Assembly: GCA_003250975.1 (NCBI GenBank)
Contig: QKIY01000002.1
Coordinates: forward strand, 62,001 to 126,000
Direction: 5' to 3'
Length of the DNA: 64,000 bases
From: Gammaproteobacteria bacterium
Lineage (GTDB): Bacteria; Pseudomonadota; Gammaproteobacteria; Eutrophobiales; Eutrophobiaceae
Shown: in pieces, positions 26,883 to 36,811 of the stretch
Layout: every line of letters starts with the position of its first letter
Numbering within the stretch: the stretch's first letter is position 1
Program-made: the position numbers and the translations under genes
Notes under the pieces: generated by a model
The model's input: only the letters and a program-made list of their open reading frames with translations
Databases searched by the model: none
Told to the model about the DNA's origin: nothing

Positions 26883-27767
26883 ATGAAACGTATCGTTCTG
26901 TTTCTTGCAACTAACTTTGCCATCCTGATTGTCATGAGTTTTACCCTGCGTTTGCTCGGGGTAGAACGCATCCTTGACGAACAAGGCACAGGACTGGATT
27001 TTAATGCTCTGCTGATATTTTCTGCCGTATTCGGCATGGCGGGATCCATCATATCTCTCTTGATTTCCAAGTGGATGGCCAAGAAAACTACTGGCGCCAG
27101 GGTTATCGAACAGCCCCGTAATGAGACTGAAAATTGGTTGTTAAACACCGTTCACAGACAGGCCAGGACAGCGGGAATTGGTATGCCTGAAGTCGCGATC
27201 TACCCCTCACCAGATATAAACGCCTTTGCAACAGGCGCTAACCGTAACAACGCCCTTGTTGCCGTCAGTACAGGAATCCTTGAAAACATGACACACGATG
27301 AACTGGAGGCTGTATTGGGTCATGAAGTCAGTCACGTGGCCAATGGCGATATGATTACTTTGTCGCTGATCCAGGGCGTCGTGAATACCTTTGTTATTTT
27401 CTTCTCACGTGTAATCGGTCACTTGGTGGATCGCGTTGTCTTTAAAGTCGAACGTGGTCATGGCCCTGCCTTCTGGATTACAGCTATCATTGCCGAGATG
27501 GTTCTTGCTGTATTGGCCAGTATTATCGTATTCTGGTTCTCGCGCCAGCGTGAATTTAGGGCAGATGCCGGCGGCGCGGGACTTGCCGGGAAGCAAAAGA
27601 TGATAAACGCCTTAAAACGCCTGCAAATTGCACACATGCCCAGCCAGTTGCCAGATTCCATGGCTGCCTTCGGTATCAGGGGTGGTATTTCCCACGGCCT
27701 GAAACGCCTTTTCATGACGCACCCGCCGATTGAAGAAAGAATCGCCGCCCTTGAAAATCAGTTTTAG
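26883..27767 (+). CDS. htpX: HtpX membrane metalloprotease
   Basis: The 294-residue protein is full length for HtpX. Two N-terminal membrane helices (about 4-24 and 34-55) precede the zinc motif [11 protein letters not shown] near 143-153, two more helices (about 155-175 and 195-215), and the third zinc ligand Glu in [13 protein letters not shown]. It degrades misfolded membrane proteins with FtsH in the inner membrane and is often sigma-32 or CpxR controlled; I see no clear box. It begins 68 bases after the VWA gene. Confidence 0.95.
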   Translation: MKRIVLFLATNFAILIVMSFTLRLLGVERILDEQGTGLDFNALLIFSAVFGMAGSIISLLISKWMAKKTTGARVIEQPRNETENWLLNTVHRQARTAGIGMPEVAIYPSPDINAFATGANRNNALVAVSTGILENMTHDELEAVLGHEVSHVANGDMITLSLIQGVVNTFVIFFSRVIGHLVDRVVFKVERGHGPAFWITAIIAEMVLAVLASIIVFWFSRQREFRADAGGAGLAGKQKMINALKRLQIAHMPSQLPDSMAAFGIRGGISHGLKRLFMTHPPIEERIAALENQF

Positions 27768-27901
27768 TCACTGGTACGGAATACTAGAATCATTGTTTAA
27801 TACATTGAATTAATGCCCTGCTTCTGAAGACTTTTTTTTCTGTTAATCCGGGATAAAACAATTTATATATTCAATCCGTATCAGCGCCTGACTATAGCAA
27901 A

Positions 27902-28741
27902 ATGGACATAACAATTTTAAAGACGTTCATTGAAGTCTATCGGACTTGCCATTTCGGCAAGGCAGCTGATAACCTTTTTGTCACCCAGTCGACTGTAAGC
28001 GCTAGGATAAGGCAACTGGAAAATGAACTTGGTGTGCAACTATTCAAGCGAAACAGAAATAACATCCAGTTAACTCCGGCCGGCCGTAAATTTCTCAAAC
28101 ATGCTGAATCCATTCTTAGTGTCTGGAACAGGGCTTGCCTCGATATTAATATTCAAGAAGAAGGCAAGACACCTTTTGTGATTGGCGCAGTTCCTAGTCT
28201 CTGGGACGTTTATCTAGGCAATCTGATTATAACCCTGAGGGAAAATCATCCTGAACTGGCTATTGTCGCCGAAGCATCATCAACTGACAGCCTAATCAGG
28301 GCACTACTGGGTCAATCAATCGATATTGCCTTTACCTATGATTATCCCCAAATACCCGATCTTGCTATAAGAGAGGCCATGACCTTTGAACTAATCATGG
28401 TATCTACTGAGAAAAATCAACACGCCGAAACCGCCCTTGAAAATAATTATGTTTATGTGGACTGGGGAAACTCATTTTTAAGGGATCACGCAAAATATTT
28501 CCCCGAATGTCCGGCCCTTGATCTGAGAATAAATCTCGGACACACCGCTTATCATTTGATAAAAATTAAAGGGGGAGCGGCCTACCTTCCAGAACCCATG
28601 ATAAGGGAGGATATCGCAAAAAAGAAACTCTACAGGGTAAAAGACGCCCCTGCAATTAATCGTAAATCATTTGCTGTCTATCGACAGAATTCTGAACAGA
28701 GTTTTTTCTCGGAGTTGTTATCCTTGATAGAGCCGCAGTAA
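27902..28741 (+). CDS. LysR-family regulator, HdfR-like
   Basis: The 279-residue protein has an N-terminal winged HTH (residues 1-60: FLKTF-type start, THFGKAA, FVTQSTVSARIRQLENELG, RNRNNIQLTPAG) closely resembling HdfR, and a periplasmic-binding-like effector domain. HdfR represses flhDC in E. coli; no flagellar genes are in the window, so the target is unknown. Monocistronic. Confidence 0.85.
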   Translation: MDITILKTFIEVYRTCHFGKAADNLFVTQSTVSARIRQLENELGVQLFKRNRNNIQLTPAGRKFLKHAESILSVWNRACLDINIQEEGKTPFVIGAVPSLWDVYLGNLIITLRENHPELAIVAEASSTDSLIRALLGQSIDIAFTYDYPQIPDLAIREAMTFELIMVSTEKNQHAETALENNYVYVDWGNSFLRDHAKYFPECPALDLRINLGHTAYHLIKIKGGAAYLPEPMIREDIAKKKLYRVKDAPAINRKSFAVYRQNSEQSFFSELLSLIEPQ

Positions 28742-28860
28742 TAGACCTAAATTAATCCATCTTACTGGGTTTCAGGCGATTTACCCTCTTCTTCCTGTAT
28801 TGAATAGGCAATGAAAAGACGCCCTGACTGCTGCCTTTAAAGTAATTCACCTTTTTTGGT

Positions 28861-29124
28861 TTATTCTTCCTCATTTCTTAAGTATTTTCCTGCATCAAAA
28901 CCTATATACAATTCGTCATTTATCAGCTTATTAAGTTCCATCATTTCCTTATATTTTTCTGCATCTCTCCAGGTTCGTGCTTCCTGATGGGATTTGGTAA
29001 GGAAAGCAGTATCATCCAGCTCGATTTCATCGTCTGTTATATCCTGGATATCGTCATCAACAATTGAGTCATCATCTTCATCATAATCATCATAATCGCG
29101 TTCTTTGTTTCTCATCTTAGGCAC
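28861..29124 (-). CDS. Small highly acidic protein, unknown
   Basis: The 87-residue product has an Asp-rich N-terminal half (runs of D and E between residues 8 and 40) and a helical C-terminal half containing RTWRDAEKYKEMMELNKLIND. It loosely recalls the PA3496-like short acidic proteins of gammaproteobacteria (acidic head and a short helical tail), but I cannot be sure. Cytosolic, monocistronic. Confidence 0.6.
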   Translation of the reverse strand: MPKMRNKERDYDDYDEDDDSIVDDDIQDITDDEIELDDTAFLTKSHQEARTWRDAEKYKEMMELNKLINDELYIGFDAGKYLRNEEE

Positions 29125-29326
29125 CTGACAAGAATAATATCTAAATGAATCAAATATATATGCGAATAAGTAGATTTAAATTATCCATATGCTGGAAACG
29201 ATTGCTATATAGAATTTTTCATCAGGAGGTGTAAAACAAAATATTTTTATGGTGACAATTTGATTTATCTATCGTTGATCTGAAGCCGCCCTGGCTTAAC
29301 ATCAGGAAGGAAAAATGTGGCTAATA

Positions 29327-31042
29327 TCAGGGAAATATCATTTTGAGCGGATGCGGCTTCTGGATACCATAACCTTGGGCGTAATCCACGCCTATCTTGC
29401 AGAGTATCTTCATTATCTTGTTATCCTTGACAAATTCCGCAATTGTCTTTTTACCCATCGCGCGGCCAATATCATTGACAGATTCCACCAATGTTAAATC
29501 AATGTTATCCGTGACAATATTTTTAACAAAGGCTCCATCAATTTTTAGATAATCTACCGGAAGGTTTTTAAGGTAGCTCAGGGAAGACATACCAGAACCG
29601 AAATCATCCAGGGCAAATTCACAACCAAATGATTTTAAATCCAGGATGAAATCAAGTGCAGATTTAAGGCAGCCAATGGCCGCAGTTTCTGTAATCTCAA
29701 AGCAGATATTGCCCGGTGTTACATTAAACTCCCTCATCTTTTCCTTTATATACTCAAGCAGATCATGGTTTGATAATGTCTGGCCAGATAAATTGATGGA
29801 AAAGTGAATATCTTTTGCAAGAATAGAATTAGTATCAATCCAGCGGAAAGTCTGTTCTATTACCCATTGATCAATTCTGGCTGACAACCCATACCTTTCG
29901 GCTGCGGGCAGAAAATTACCAGGAGGAATTACAATGCCATCATCAAGCATACGAATCAGTATTTCATAATGCTGCGTGTGTCCATTGCCTTTCAAATCTT
30001 TAATGCGTTGGCACCATAATTCGAAATTGTTATTCTCAAGGCTTTCATTAATCTTGTTGATCCACTGTATTTCTGTGTGCCTCTGCTGTATATCTGTATT
30101 TTCCTGATTATGGATATGAATTCTGTTTCTACCACCTTCTTTTGCCATATAACAGGCTGTATCAGCCTGACTCATCAGTTTCGATACGGATTTGATGGAT
30201 TTGTTGATTTCTACAATACCTATGCTGGCAGTCAGGCTGAATTTTTTTTCATCCCAAATGAAACTATAGCCAGCTATCGCAGTTTGTATGCGCTCTGCAC
30301 ATGATTGTGCCTGTGCTATAGAAGAGTCTTTCATCAAAATTATAAATTCATCAGCACCCATACTGGCTAACAGATCGTCATCGCGAACTACGCTTTTTAT
30401 AATTTCACTTACCTGTCGTATCAGTTCATCGCCTGCAGCGTGGCCGCATGCCTCATTTATTATCTTAAACTGATCTAGATCTATATATGATAAGATATAT
30501 TGACATCTGTTTATATCAGACGAGCCAAAAATAAAATTCAGTTTTTTCTCGAAATCGGTGCGGTTAGGCAAGCCAGTCAGTTGATCATGGGTGATTTTAT
30601 ATGCAAGATCGTTGGTGATTTTTTCAAGATCCCTTGACCATATATTCAATTTTTCATTAGCATGCTTGATTTCAAGCTGGGTCCGCACGCGCGCAATGAG
30701 AACTGAAAAATCAACCGGTTTTGAGATATAATCATTTGCGCCAAGTGACAGGGATTTGGCGATTGAATTATTGTTTTCATCTGCGGTTACCATTATTACC
30801 GGCAACTCAGATTGATCTTTGTCGTTTCTAATAGATTCCAAAACCTGGAATCCATTAATGTCTGGCATATTTATATCAAGCAGAACGAGATCAAATGGTT
30901 CCTTGCAAAGCAAATTAAGAGCCTTTTCGCCTGAATCTGCTGCCACGGTAACATAATCATCCCTAGCCAGTCGGTTACATAATAAATACAGGTTATCGTC
31001 ATTATCATCAACAACCAGTATTTTACCCGCCGTGCTATTCAT
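29327..31042 (-). CDS. Response regulator-GGDEF-EAL protein
   Basis: The 571-residue protein has a receiver domain (about 8-125, Asp in LLDINMP near 56), a GGDEF domain with a variant loop (SMGADEF) preceded five residues earlier by an RDDD I-site, and an EAL domain that begins with EILIRM and keeps the other catalytic residues (INLSGQ, FEITETAA, LDDFGSG, LKIDGAF, TIAEFVKD). The cyclase is probably weak or inactive and the phosphodiesterase active. No cognate kinase is adjacent. Confidence 0.88.
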   Translation of the reverse strand: MNSTAGKILVVDDNDDNLYLLCNRLARDDYVTVAADSGEKALNLLCKEPFDLVLLDINMPDINGFQVLESIRNDKDQSELPVIMVTADENNNSIAKSLSLGANDYISKPVDFSVLIARVRTQLEIKHANEKLNIWSRDLEKITNDLAYKITHDQLTGLPNRTDFEKKLNFIFGSSDINRCQYILSYIDLDQFKIINEACGHAAGDELIRQVSEIIKSVVRDDDLLASMGADEFIILMKDSSIAQAQSCAERIQTAIAGYSFIWDEKKFSLTASIGIVEINKSIKSVSKLMSQADTACYMAKEGGRNRIHIHNQENTDIQQRHTEIQWINKINESLENNNFELWCQRIKDLKGNGHTQHYEILIRMLDDGIVIPPGNFLPAAERYGLSARIDQWVIEQTFRWIDTNSILAKDIHFSINLSGQTLSNHDLLEYIKEKMREFNVTPGNICFEITETAAIGCLKSALDFILDLKSFGCEFALDDFGSGMSSLSYLKNLPVDYLKIDGAFVKNIVTDNIDLTLVESVNDIGRAMGKKTIAEFVKDNKIMKILCKIGVDYAQGYGIQKPHPLKMIFP

Positions 31043-31230
31043 AAATTATCTTTATATTTATTCATGCATGATTCCAACTGTCATGCGATTTTTGAATTCC
31101 TTTCCTGGAATACAGGATAACTGTCTGAGATACAAACAAAAAGACAGTCTTTTGAGTTTAACCTAAATGAGGCTTATTACAATGATATAAAAAGGGTATA
31201 TGAAACATACCTTATAAAAGAGACACTGCA

Positions 31231-32541
31231 TCACAGAATGGAAATAAATAAGGTTGCTATACCAAGAAAGCTGAAAAAGCCTGCAATATCAGTAATAGTC
31301 GTTAAAAATATCGATGATGACTGGGCCGGATCCTGGCCGGTCACTGTCAGAAATATCGGAATAACTGCACCCGCAACACTGGCAATAACCATGGACAGGA
31401 TCATGGACATGAAAATAATCAGGGTTAACCCTCCTGACTGGCTCCATAAATAAACACCTATTGCGGTCGTTAATGCCACAAGAATGCCATTCCATAACCC
31501 TACATTGAATTCCTTGAAAATCACTCGTGACCACATGCGGGGGTAGATCTCCTTAAGAGCTAGTCCACGCATGGTAACAGCCAGTGCCTGGGCACCGGTA
31601 TTACCTGACTGACCTGCAACAACCGGCAATAAAACAGCTAGGGCTGTATATTGTGCTATGGTTGGTTCAAACAAACCAACAACTGCCGCTGCCATAAAGG
31701 CAGTCAATAGATTTATCTGCAGCCAGGGTAATCTTTTTCTGACTGCAAAATTTGCAGCTGACAAGGCACGTTCATCCTTGCTAACACCCACCATGGTCTG
31801 GAGATCTGCCCTGCTCTCTTCAAGAGCCGCTTCGAGCAATGTATGGTATCTCACAACACCAACAAACCGTCCTTCAAAGTCAACTACAGGTAAATCGTAT
31901 ACCCTTGTTTTCTCAAAAAGGGATACGATATCTTCACGATCCGTATTAACATCTACAACAACCGGTGGTGTGCTTTCTAGGTCAGCAAGCGTGGCCTCAT
32001 GATCGGAAAGTGCCAGATCTTCTATTTCAATCATTCCTATTAGATGATTTTCATTATCGACAGTATAAAGTTTTCTATAGGCCTTCTTGGGGCGTTCACG
32101 TAATATTTTAATAACTTCAGATACCTTCATATCCGGTCTGAAAAAAATTACCCGCCAGTCCATCAATGCACCTGCGGAATCTGGTTCATAATTTATAGCG
32201 CGCTTCAGATCCTTGGCGACAGAAGTCTCCAGAGCATTAATAATCTCGTCTCTCTTGTCCTGATTAGTAATTGAAAGAATAATACTGGCTGCGCGATTGG
32301 GATCGATATGCTTTATAACCTCAGTTATAAAATCCAAGGGCATTTTTTCCATCACCTGTGCTGCAAGCTGGGGTGAATATCTCTCCCATATCTTTATTGA
32401 ATTGATAACAGGAATCCTGGAGAGGATTTCCCGCACCTCATCTATATCCATCTGTTCTAGTTGCCTGACGGCCTCAGCAGGATATTTGTTAAATAACTCT
32501 TCATGCAAGGCGATTGCAATGTGACTAGTATTCTTACTCAT
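31231..32541 (-). CDS. mgtE: MgtE magnesium transporter
   Basis: The 436-residue protein has the complete MgtE order: N-terminal superhelical domain (about 1-115), paired CBS domains (about 120-240), then five transmembrane helices with the pore motif AGQSGNTGAQAL. It imports Mg2+ (or Co2+) and is gated by Mg2+ binding to the cytosolic part. I choose ATG 32541 because its sequence overlaps the stop of the upstream gene (ATGAGTAA) and starts at the expected MgtE N-terminus; a longer in-frame start at 32592 would add 17 residues. Third gene of an operon. Confidence 0.92.
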   Translation of the reverse strand: MSKNTSHIAIALHEELFNKYPAEAVRQLEQMDIDEVREILSRIPVINSIKIWERYSPQLAAQVMEKMPLDFITEVIKHIDPNRAASIILSITNQDKRDEIINALETSVAKDLKRAINYEPDSAGALMDWRVIFFRPDMKVSEVIKILRERPKKAYRKLYTVDNENHLIGMIEIEDLALSDHEATLADLESTPPVVVDVNTDREDIVSLFEKTRVYDLPVVDFEGRFVGVVRYHTLLEAALEESRADLQTMVGVSKDERALSAANFAVRKRLPWLQINLLTAFMAAAVVGLFEPTIAQYTALAVLLPVVAGQSGNTGAQALAVTMRGLALKEIYPRMWSRVIFKEFNVGLWNGILVALTTAIGVYLWSQSGGLTLIIFMSMILSMVIASVAGAVIPIFLTVTGQDPAQSSSIFLTTITDIAGFFSFLGIATLFISIL

Positions 32542-33364
32542 GCTCCTGGCCCTTTGGTTTAAATTGGTTTTCAGGTGCAATAATATTCGCACAAGTATCC
32601 CAGAACAGTTCAGCGAGCACCAATGCTGTTCCGGTTACATCATCCAAATCTCTGTTATTCCGTTCATACAGAAAAGTATCATCAACATTCCTCTTATTAA
32701 TTGTTCCAATAAAAACACCGGTATGATCGACGACAGGAAAATATTCCCTGTGACCCCATTCAGGAAGCGCCATTATCATTTTCAGGTTTGATCTGGCGGG
32801 AATTGTATTATCAGGCTCCCTCATGATTCTTTTAATTTGCACATTTTCAGTTGCCAGTAACTGGCCTGCGCTAACTACACCGGCCAGGTTCTGAGCCTCA
32901 TCAACTACAAATATCTGATCATATACTTCATGGGCATTCTTTTTCAGTGCATTTATTACTTCATGTACAGTCATATCCTGATTGACACTAAAAACATTGG
33001 GGTTCATGACGTTTCCCACTGTTCCTTCCGGATACCTCAATACCAGTCTGATTCTATTTGCAAAAACCGTTGGCATGGACCTTATAAATTTAACACGTTG
33101 CCCTATTTTCATCTTTCTCATAAGCAATGATGCTTTTTCGATCCCGAGAGTAACGATCACTTTACTTGAATGCTCAAATGACATCAGATTGAGGCAATCT
33201 GAGGAAAATGTAGGGATCATTTCCTTGATAACATTTGCAACTACTGCAGGGCTTATATTTTCAAAAAAAGCAGCGACATCCTCAGTGTCGTATTGTTGCA
33301 GTATCCTTGCGGAATATTTTGGATGCTGCTGTAACAGATATGTGGAAAGTCTGTCTAATTCCAT
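32534..33364 (-). CDS. Soluble MgtE-N/CBS-pair protein
   Basis: The 276-residue cytosolic protein repeats the regulatory half of MgtE: an MgtE_N-like superhelix (about 1-110) and two CBS motifs (about 115-235, the second with FPVVDHTGVFIGTI), but no transmembrane domain. Its gene overlaps mgtE by 8 bases and directly follows the small mechanosensitive-type membrane protein gene (33364/33365 abut). A regulatory partner for MgtE is the simplest reading; a degenerate MgtE duplicate is the alternative. Confidence 0.8.
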   Translation of the reverse strand: MELDRLSTYLLQQHPKYSARILQQYDTEDVAAFFENISPAVVANVIKEMIPTFSSDCLNLMSFEHSSKVIVTLGIEKASLLMRKMKIGQRVKFIRSMPTVFANRIRLVLRYPEGTVGNVMNPNVFSVNQDMTVHEVINALKKNAHEVYDQIFVVDEAQNLAGVVSAGQLLATENVQIKRIMREPDNTIPARSNLKMIMALPEWGHREYFPVVDHTGVFIGTINKRNVDDTFLYERNNRDLDDVTGTALVLAELFWDTCANIIAPENQFKPKGQEHE

Positions 33365-34192
33365 TCAGGGAGACTCATCGTCAAGCAATATGGATACCTC
33401 TTCATCAAACAGTTTGGCAGGAATAAAAGTGCGTCCGGATTTTGTATCAAGAATTATTCCATTAGGCAAAATTTCGAGTATTTCACCACTCAAATCCTTT
33501 ATCCTTATGTGCTGGCCTTCACTGTAGTTTTTCCTGACATACCTTGACGAGATAATGTTGGAAACTGTTGAGCCTGCGCCCAGGCCGAAGGCCAGCGCAA
33601 TTGCTCCGGATATTGCTGCAATAACAATAGTAAATATCTGCTCAAACAATCTCACATCAAGCCCGATTTGAGCTAGCCCGACAACTACTGTGAGAATTAT
33701 TAAGCTGATACGCAATAACTCACCCAGCACTACTGCCTGGCGCATACCGGCAATATGTGCGCCATGGGTTATCTTGTCCTTGAACAGATTGCCAAAGAAA
33801 ATACCTGCCGTAATAAACAGGGCAGCAATTAACAGATTTGGTAAATGGGTTATCAGCTTACCAAGTAATTCAGCTACCAACGGTAATTTCAGGCTCGCTA
33901 GAGCCGCCCTGAGAAATAGAAGAATAATAACCCAGTAAATTACCGACCCAAGTATCACGGCGATTGGCCATCTTAAGCGCATGTGTGCTGCTGAAATGCC
34001 TACGGCGCTTGCCAGCCTGTCTATCCCGGCCCCTAGATGCAATATAATCCAGCGACATATCCAGGCCAGGATAATTCCGATGACTATAATGATAATGGCG
34101 GAAAGGATATTGGGGAGGTATGCAGTTAATGTTTCCAGGAATTTATTAAAACTCTCAAAAACATATAGCTTTAAGCTGGCAATCTCTTCCAT
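33365..34192 (-). CDS. Small MscS-like/TM-helix repeat membrane protein
   Basis: The 275-residue inner-membrane protein has about five membrane helices carrying the TM_helix (PF05552-type) repeats (e.g. LPNILSAIIIIVIG and LPNLLIAALFITAG) and a short beta domain at the C-terminus (GQHIRIKDLSGEILEI) similar to MscS. Members of this family are found near ion transporters. It is the first gene of the operon with the CBS protein and MgtE, so a role in ion or osmotic homeostasis is likely. Confidence 0.75.
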   Translation of the reverse strand: MEEIASLKLYVFESFNKFLETLTAYLPNILSAIIIIVIGIILAWICRWIILHLGAGIDRLASAVGISAAHMRLRWPIAVILGSVIYWVIILLFLRAALASLKLPLVAELLGKLITHLPNLLIAALFITAGIFFGNLFKDKITHGAHIAGMRQAVVLGELLRISLIILTVVVGLAQIGLDVRLFEQIFTIVIAAISGAIALAFGLGAGSTVSNIISSRYVRKNYSEGQHIRIKDLSGEILEILPNGIILDTKSGRTFIPAKLFDEEVSILLDDESP

Positions 34193-34382
34193 AGATGAGC
34201 ACCTATATGAACGGGAATTAAACCGTATAAGACCCGGTTAACCTGATTAGCATATCTTATCCCGGAATCACTGTCCAAAATCTAAAGCGAGGAAACCCGG
34301 GAAAATTTAATGAAATTAACAGACTATTAAATAAAAATATGGTTAAATAGACACCATTACATATCGCCTGGCATAGGAGCGG

Positions 34383-35828
34383 ATGATCCTAAAGAATTAT
34401 AATATTAACGGTTTTTATGACGAGTTATTGACAGACTCACTCAAGGCACGGCCAGGTGCCGGCAAACTTATTAATTACCTCAAGCACGCTAGTAACGATA
34501 ATCTCCAGAGACGCAAGCTTGCAGCAGAACTAGCCATCAAGACTATGGGCATTACCTTCACCGTCTACAGTGAAGGTAAGAACATTGATCGGGAGTGGCC
34601 CTACGACATAATACCCCGCATCATATCTCTCAAGGAATGGCAACGAGTTGAATCTGGCCTGAAGCAACGGCTAGTCGCATTAAATCATTTTATTGATGAT
34701 ATTTATAATGATCAGAAAATTCTGAAAGACAAGATTGTTCCGAATGAAATCCTGAAAAGCTCGAAAAACTACCGCGAACAATGCCAGGGGATTAAACCTG
34801 TCTACGGAGTTTGGGCGCATATCTGCGGAAGTGACCTGGTCCGTGACAGTGATGGCACTATTTATGTACTCGAGGATAATTTGCGTGTTCCCTCCGGCGT
34901 CTCATACATGATAGAAAACAGGAAAGTAACCAAGCGTGTATTTCCCGAATTGTTTGAGGATTACAATATCCTGCCCATGGGAGACTACCCAAACCAGCTA
35001 TTTGATATTCTGAGCTCTATTTCGCCCCGCCCCAAGGACTATCCGGAAGTCGCTGTACTTACGCCGGGCATCTATAATTCAGCCTATTTTGAACACTCTT
35101 TCCTAGCCCAGCAGATGGGTGCCGAGCTTGTAGAAGGCTCTGATCTGGTCGTAGGAAATGATGATTGTGTCTATATGAAGACGATAGACGGGCTTTCAAG
35201 GGTGGATGTGATTTACCGGCGTATTGATGATTTATTTATCGACCCGGAAGTCTTTAACAATGACTCTTTGTTAGGTGTTTCAGGCATCATCCGTGCCTGG
35301 AAAAAGGGGAAAGTTGCCCTTGCGAACGCCCCCGGTGCAGGCGTGGCGGATGACAAGGTTGTTTACACGTATGTCCCCGATATGATCCGTTATTACCTTG
35401 GTGAGGAACCGATCCTGCCTAATGTGCCAAGCTATTCCTGCGATAATGAAAAAGAACGTAAACATGTTCTTGCTAATCTGGACAAACTGGTTGTCAAGCC
35501 AGCGAATGAATCCGGTGGTTATGGCATGTTGATTGGTCCAAAATCGAGCAAAAAAGAGCGAACCGAGATGGCACGACTGATCAAGGCTAAACCGAGAAAT
35601 TATATTGCCCAACCGGTTATTAACATTTCCACTGTACCGACATTGTGCGATAACTCGATAGAACCCCGCCATGTTGATCTCAGGCCATTCATTCTGCAGG
35701 GAGACAGGATGCATGTAACCGCAGGAGGCCTGACACGCGTTGCCCTTGTCAAGGGCTCACTGGTTGTCAATTCCTCCCAGGGCGGCGGTAGCAAGGACAC
35801 CTGGATCGTTGCACCAAACAAGGACTGA
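34383..35828 (+). CDS. Circularly permuted ATP-grasp protein (DUF404/407)
   Basis: The 481-residue protein is the circularly permuted type 2 ATP-grasp ligase, recognised by LEDNLRVPSGVSYMIENR, the HICGSDLVRD segment and the C-terminal FILQGDRMHVTAGGLTRVA. Family members are thought to form amide bonds in peptide-like molecules. It is followed 3 bases later by the alpha-E gene and belongs to the Anbu neighbourhood. The start is ATG 34383 with an AGGAG site. Cytosolic. Confidence 0.9.
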   Translation: MILKNYNINGFYDELLTDSLKARPGAGKLINYLKHASNDNLQRRKLAAELAIKTMGITFTVYSEGKNIDREWPYDIIPRIISLKEWQRVESGLKQRLVALNHFIDDIYNDQKILKDKIVPNEILKSSKNYREQCQGIKPVYGVWAHICGSDLVRDSDGTIYVLEDNLRVPSGVSYMIENRKVTKRVFPELFEDYNILPMGDYPNQLFDILSSISPRPKDYPEVAVLTPGIYNSAYFEHSFLAQQMGAELVEGSDLVVGNDDCVYMKTIDGLSRVDVIYRRIDDLFIDPEVFNNDSLLGVSGIIRAWKKGKVALANAPGAGVADDKVVYTYVPDMIRYYLGEEPILPNVPSYSCDNEKERKHVLANLDKLVVKPANESGGYGMLIGPKSSKKERTEMARLIKAKPRNYIAQPVINISTVPTLCDNSIEPRHVDLRPFILQGDRMHVTAGGLTRVALVKGSLVVNSSQGGGSKDTWIVAPNKD

Positions 35829-35831
35829 ATA

Positions 35832-36800
35832 ATGCTATCCCGTGTTGCTGAAAGAATGTACTGGTTTGGCCGTTACCTGGAACGCATTGAGAACACAGCA
35901 CGTATGGTCAATGTCAATGCCAATCTCCTGCTCGATCTTCCCAAATCTGTCAAGCACATCTGGGGCAGCCTTATTCAAATCACCGGGTGTAACGACTGCT
36001 TTTATGAAAATCATGAGAAAGCGGAAGAACGGAATGTTATACGCTTTATGCTCGCTGATGAGTTAAACCCCGGCTCCATCATCTATTCGATCCGCATGTT
36101 GAGGGAAAATGTCCGGACTACGCGTGAAATCATGCCCAGTGAATCATGGGAACAGATCAATGAACTGAATCTTTTTGTAAAACAAAATGTCCGGAATGCG
36201 TTAACCAGGGACGGCCGACATGAATTTCTTGATGACATTATTCATCACTGTCATCAGATAAACGGACTTTTGATGAGTAACATGAGCCACGATGAAACCT
36301 ATAATTTCATTAAGATTGGAATGAACTTGGAACGTGCGGATATGACAACAAGGATCGTTGATGTCGGCTGCATGGATCTGCTGGGACAGAAAGAAAATAT
36401 TCCCGAGGCCTTTGAGAGTATACTCTGGATGAATGTCCTGCGTTCTCTTAGCGCTTACCAGATGTATAAGCAGCATGTTCATGATCGGGTAAACAGCAAG
36501 GATGTGGTGTCTTTCCTGTTACAGGACGAGAATTTTCCACGAACGGTGGCCTATGCCCTGTCAGAACTTAATCACTGCGTAAACATGCTGCCGAAAAATG
36601 ATCGCCCATTGCGCCAGATCAGCCGGCTGCAACGGATTATGGGCGAATTAGATATTGAGAAGATGCTTGCAAGCGGATTACATGAAGCGATTGATGAACT
36701 GCAAGTGGAACTGGCCAGGATCCACGAACTTGTCAGCCATGCCTGGTTTGATTACCTGGAAGATGCTGAAGAAACCCAGCAAGTTCAAACTCAGTCATGA
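35832..36800 (+). CDS. Alpha-E domain protein (DUF403)
   Basis: The 322-residue all-helical protein carries the alpha-E start MLSRVAERMYWFGRYLERIENTARM and repeated helical motifs through NLERADMTTRIVDVG. It is the constant partner of the permuted ATP-grasp protein. Together with Anbu and a transglutaminase they form a known, little-studied peptide-processing neighbourhood. Enzymatic role unknown. It converges with the DUF2126 gene, with 11 bases between the stops. Confidence 0.9.
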   Translation: MLSRVAERMYWFGRYLERIENTARMVNVNANLLLDLPKSVKHIWGSLIQITGCNDCFYENHEKAEERNVIRFMLADELNPGSIIYSIRMLRENVRTTREIMPSESWEQINELNLFVKQNVRNALTRDGRHEFLDDIIHHCHQINGLLMSNMSHDETYNFIKIGMNLERADMTTRIVDVGCMDLLGQKENIPEAFESILWMNVLRSLSAYQMYKQHVHDRVNSKDVVSFLLQDENFPRTVAYALSELNHCVNMLPKNDRPLRQISRLQRIMGELDIEKMLASGLHEAIDELQVELARIHELVSHAWFDYLEDAEETQQVQTQS

Positions 36801-36811
36801 ACGGCTTTCTC

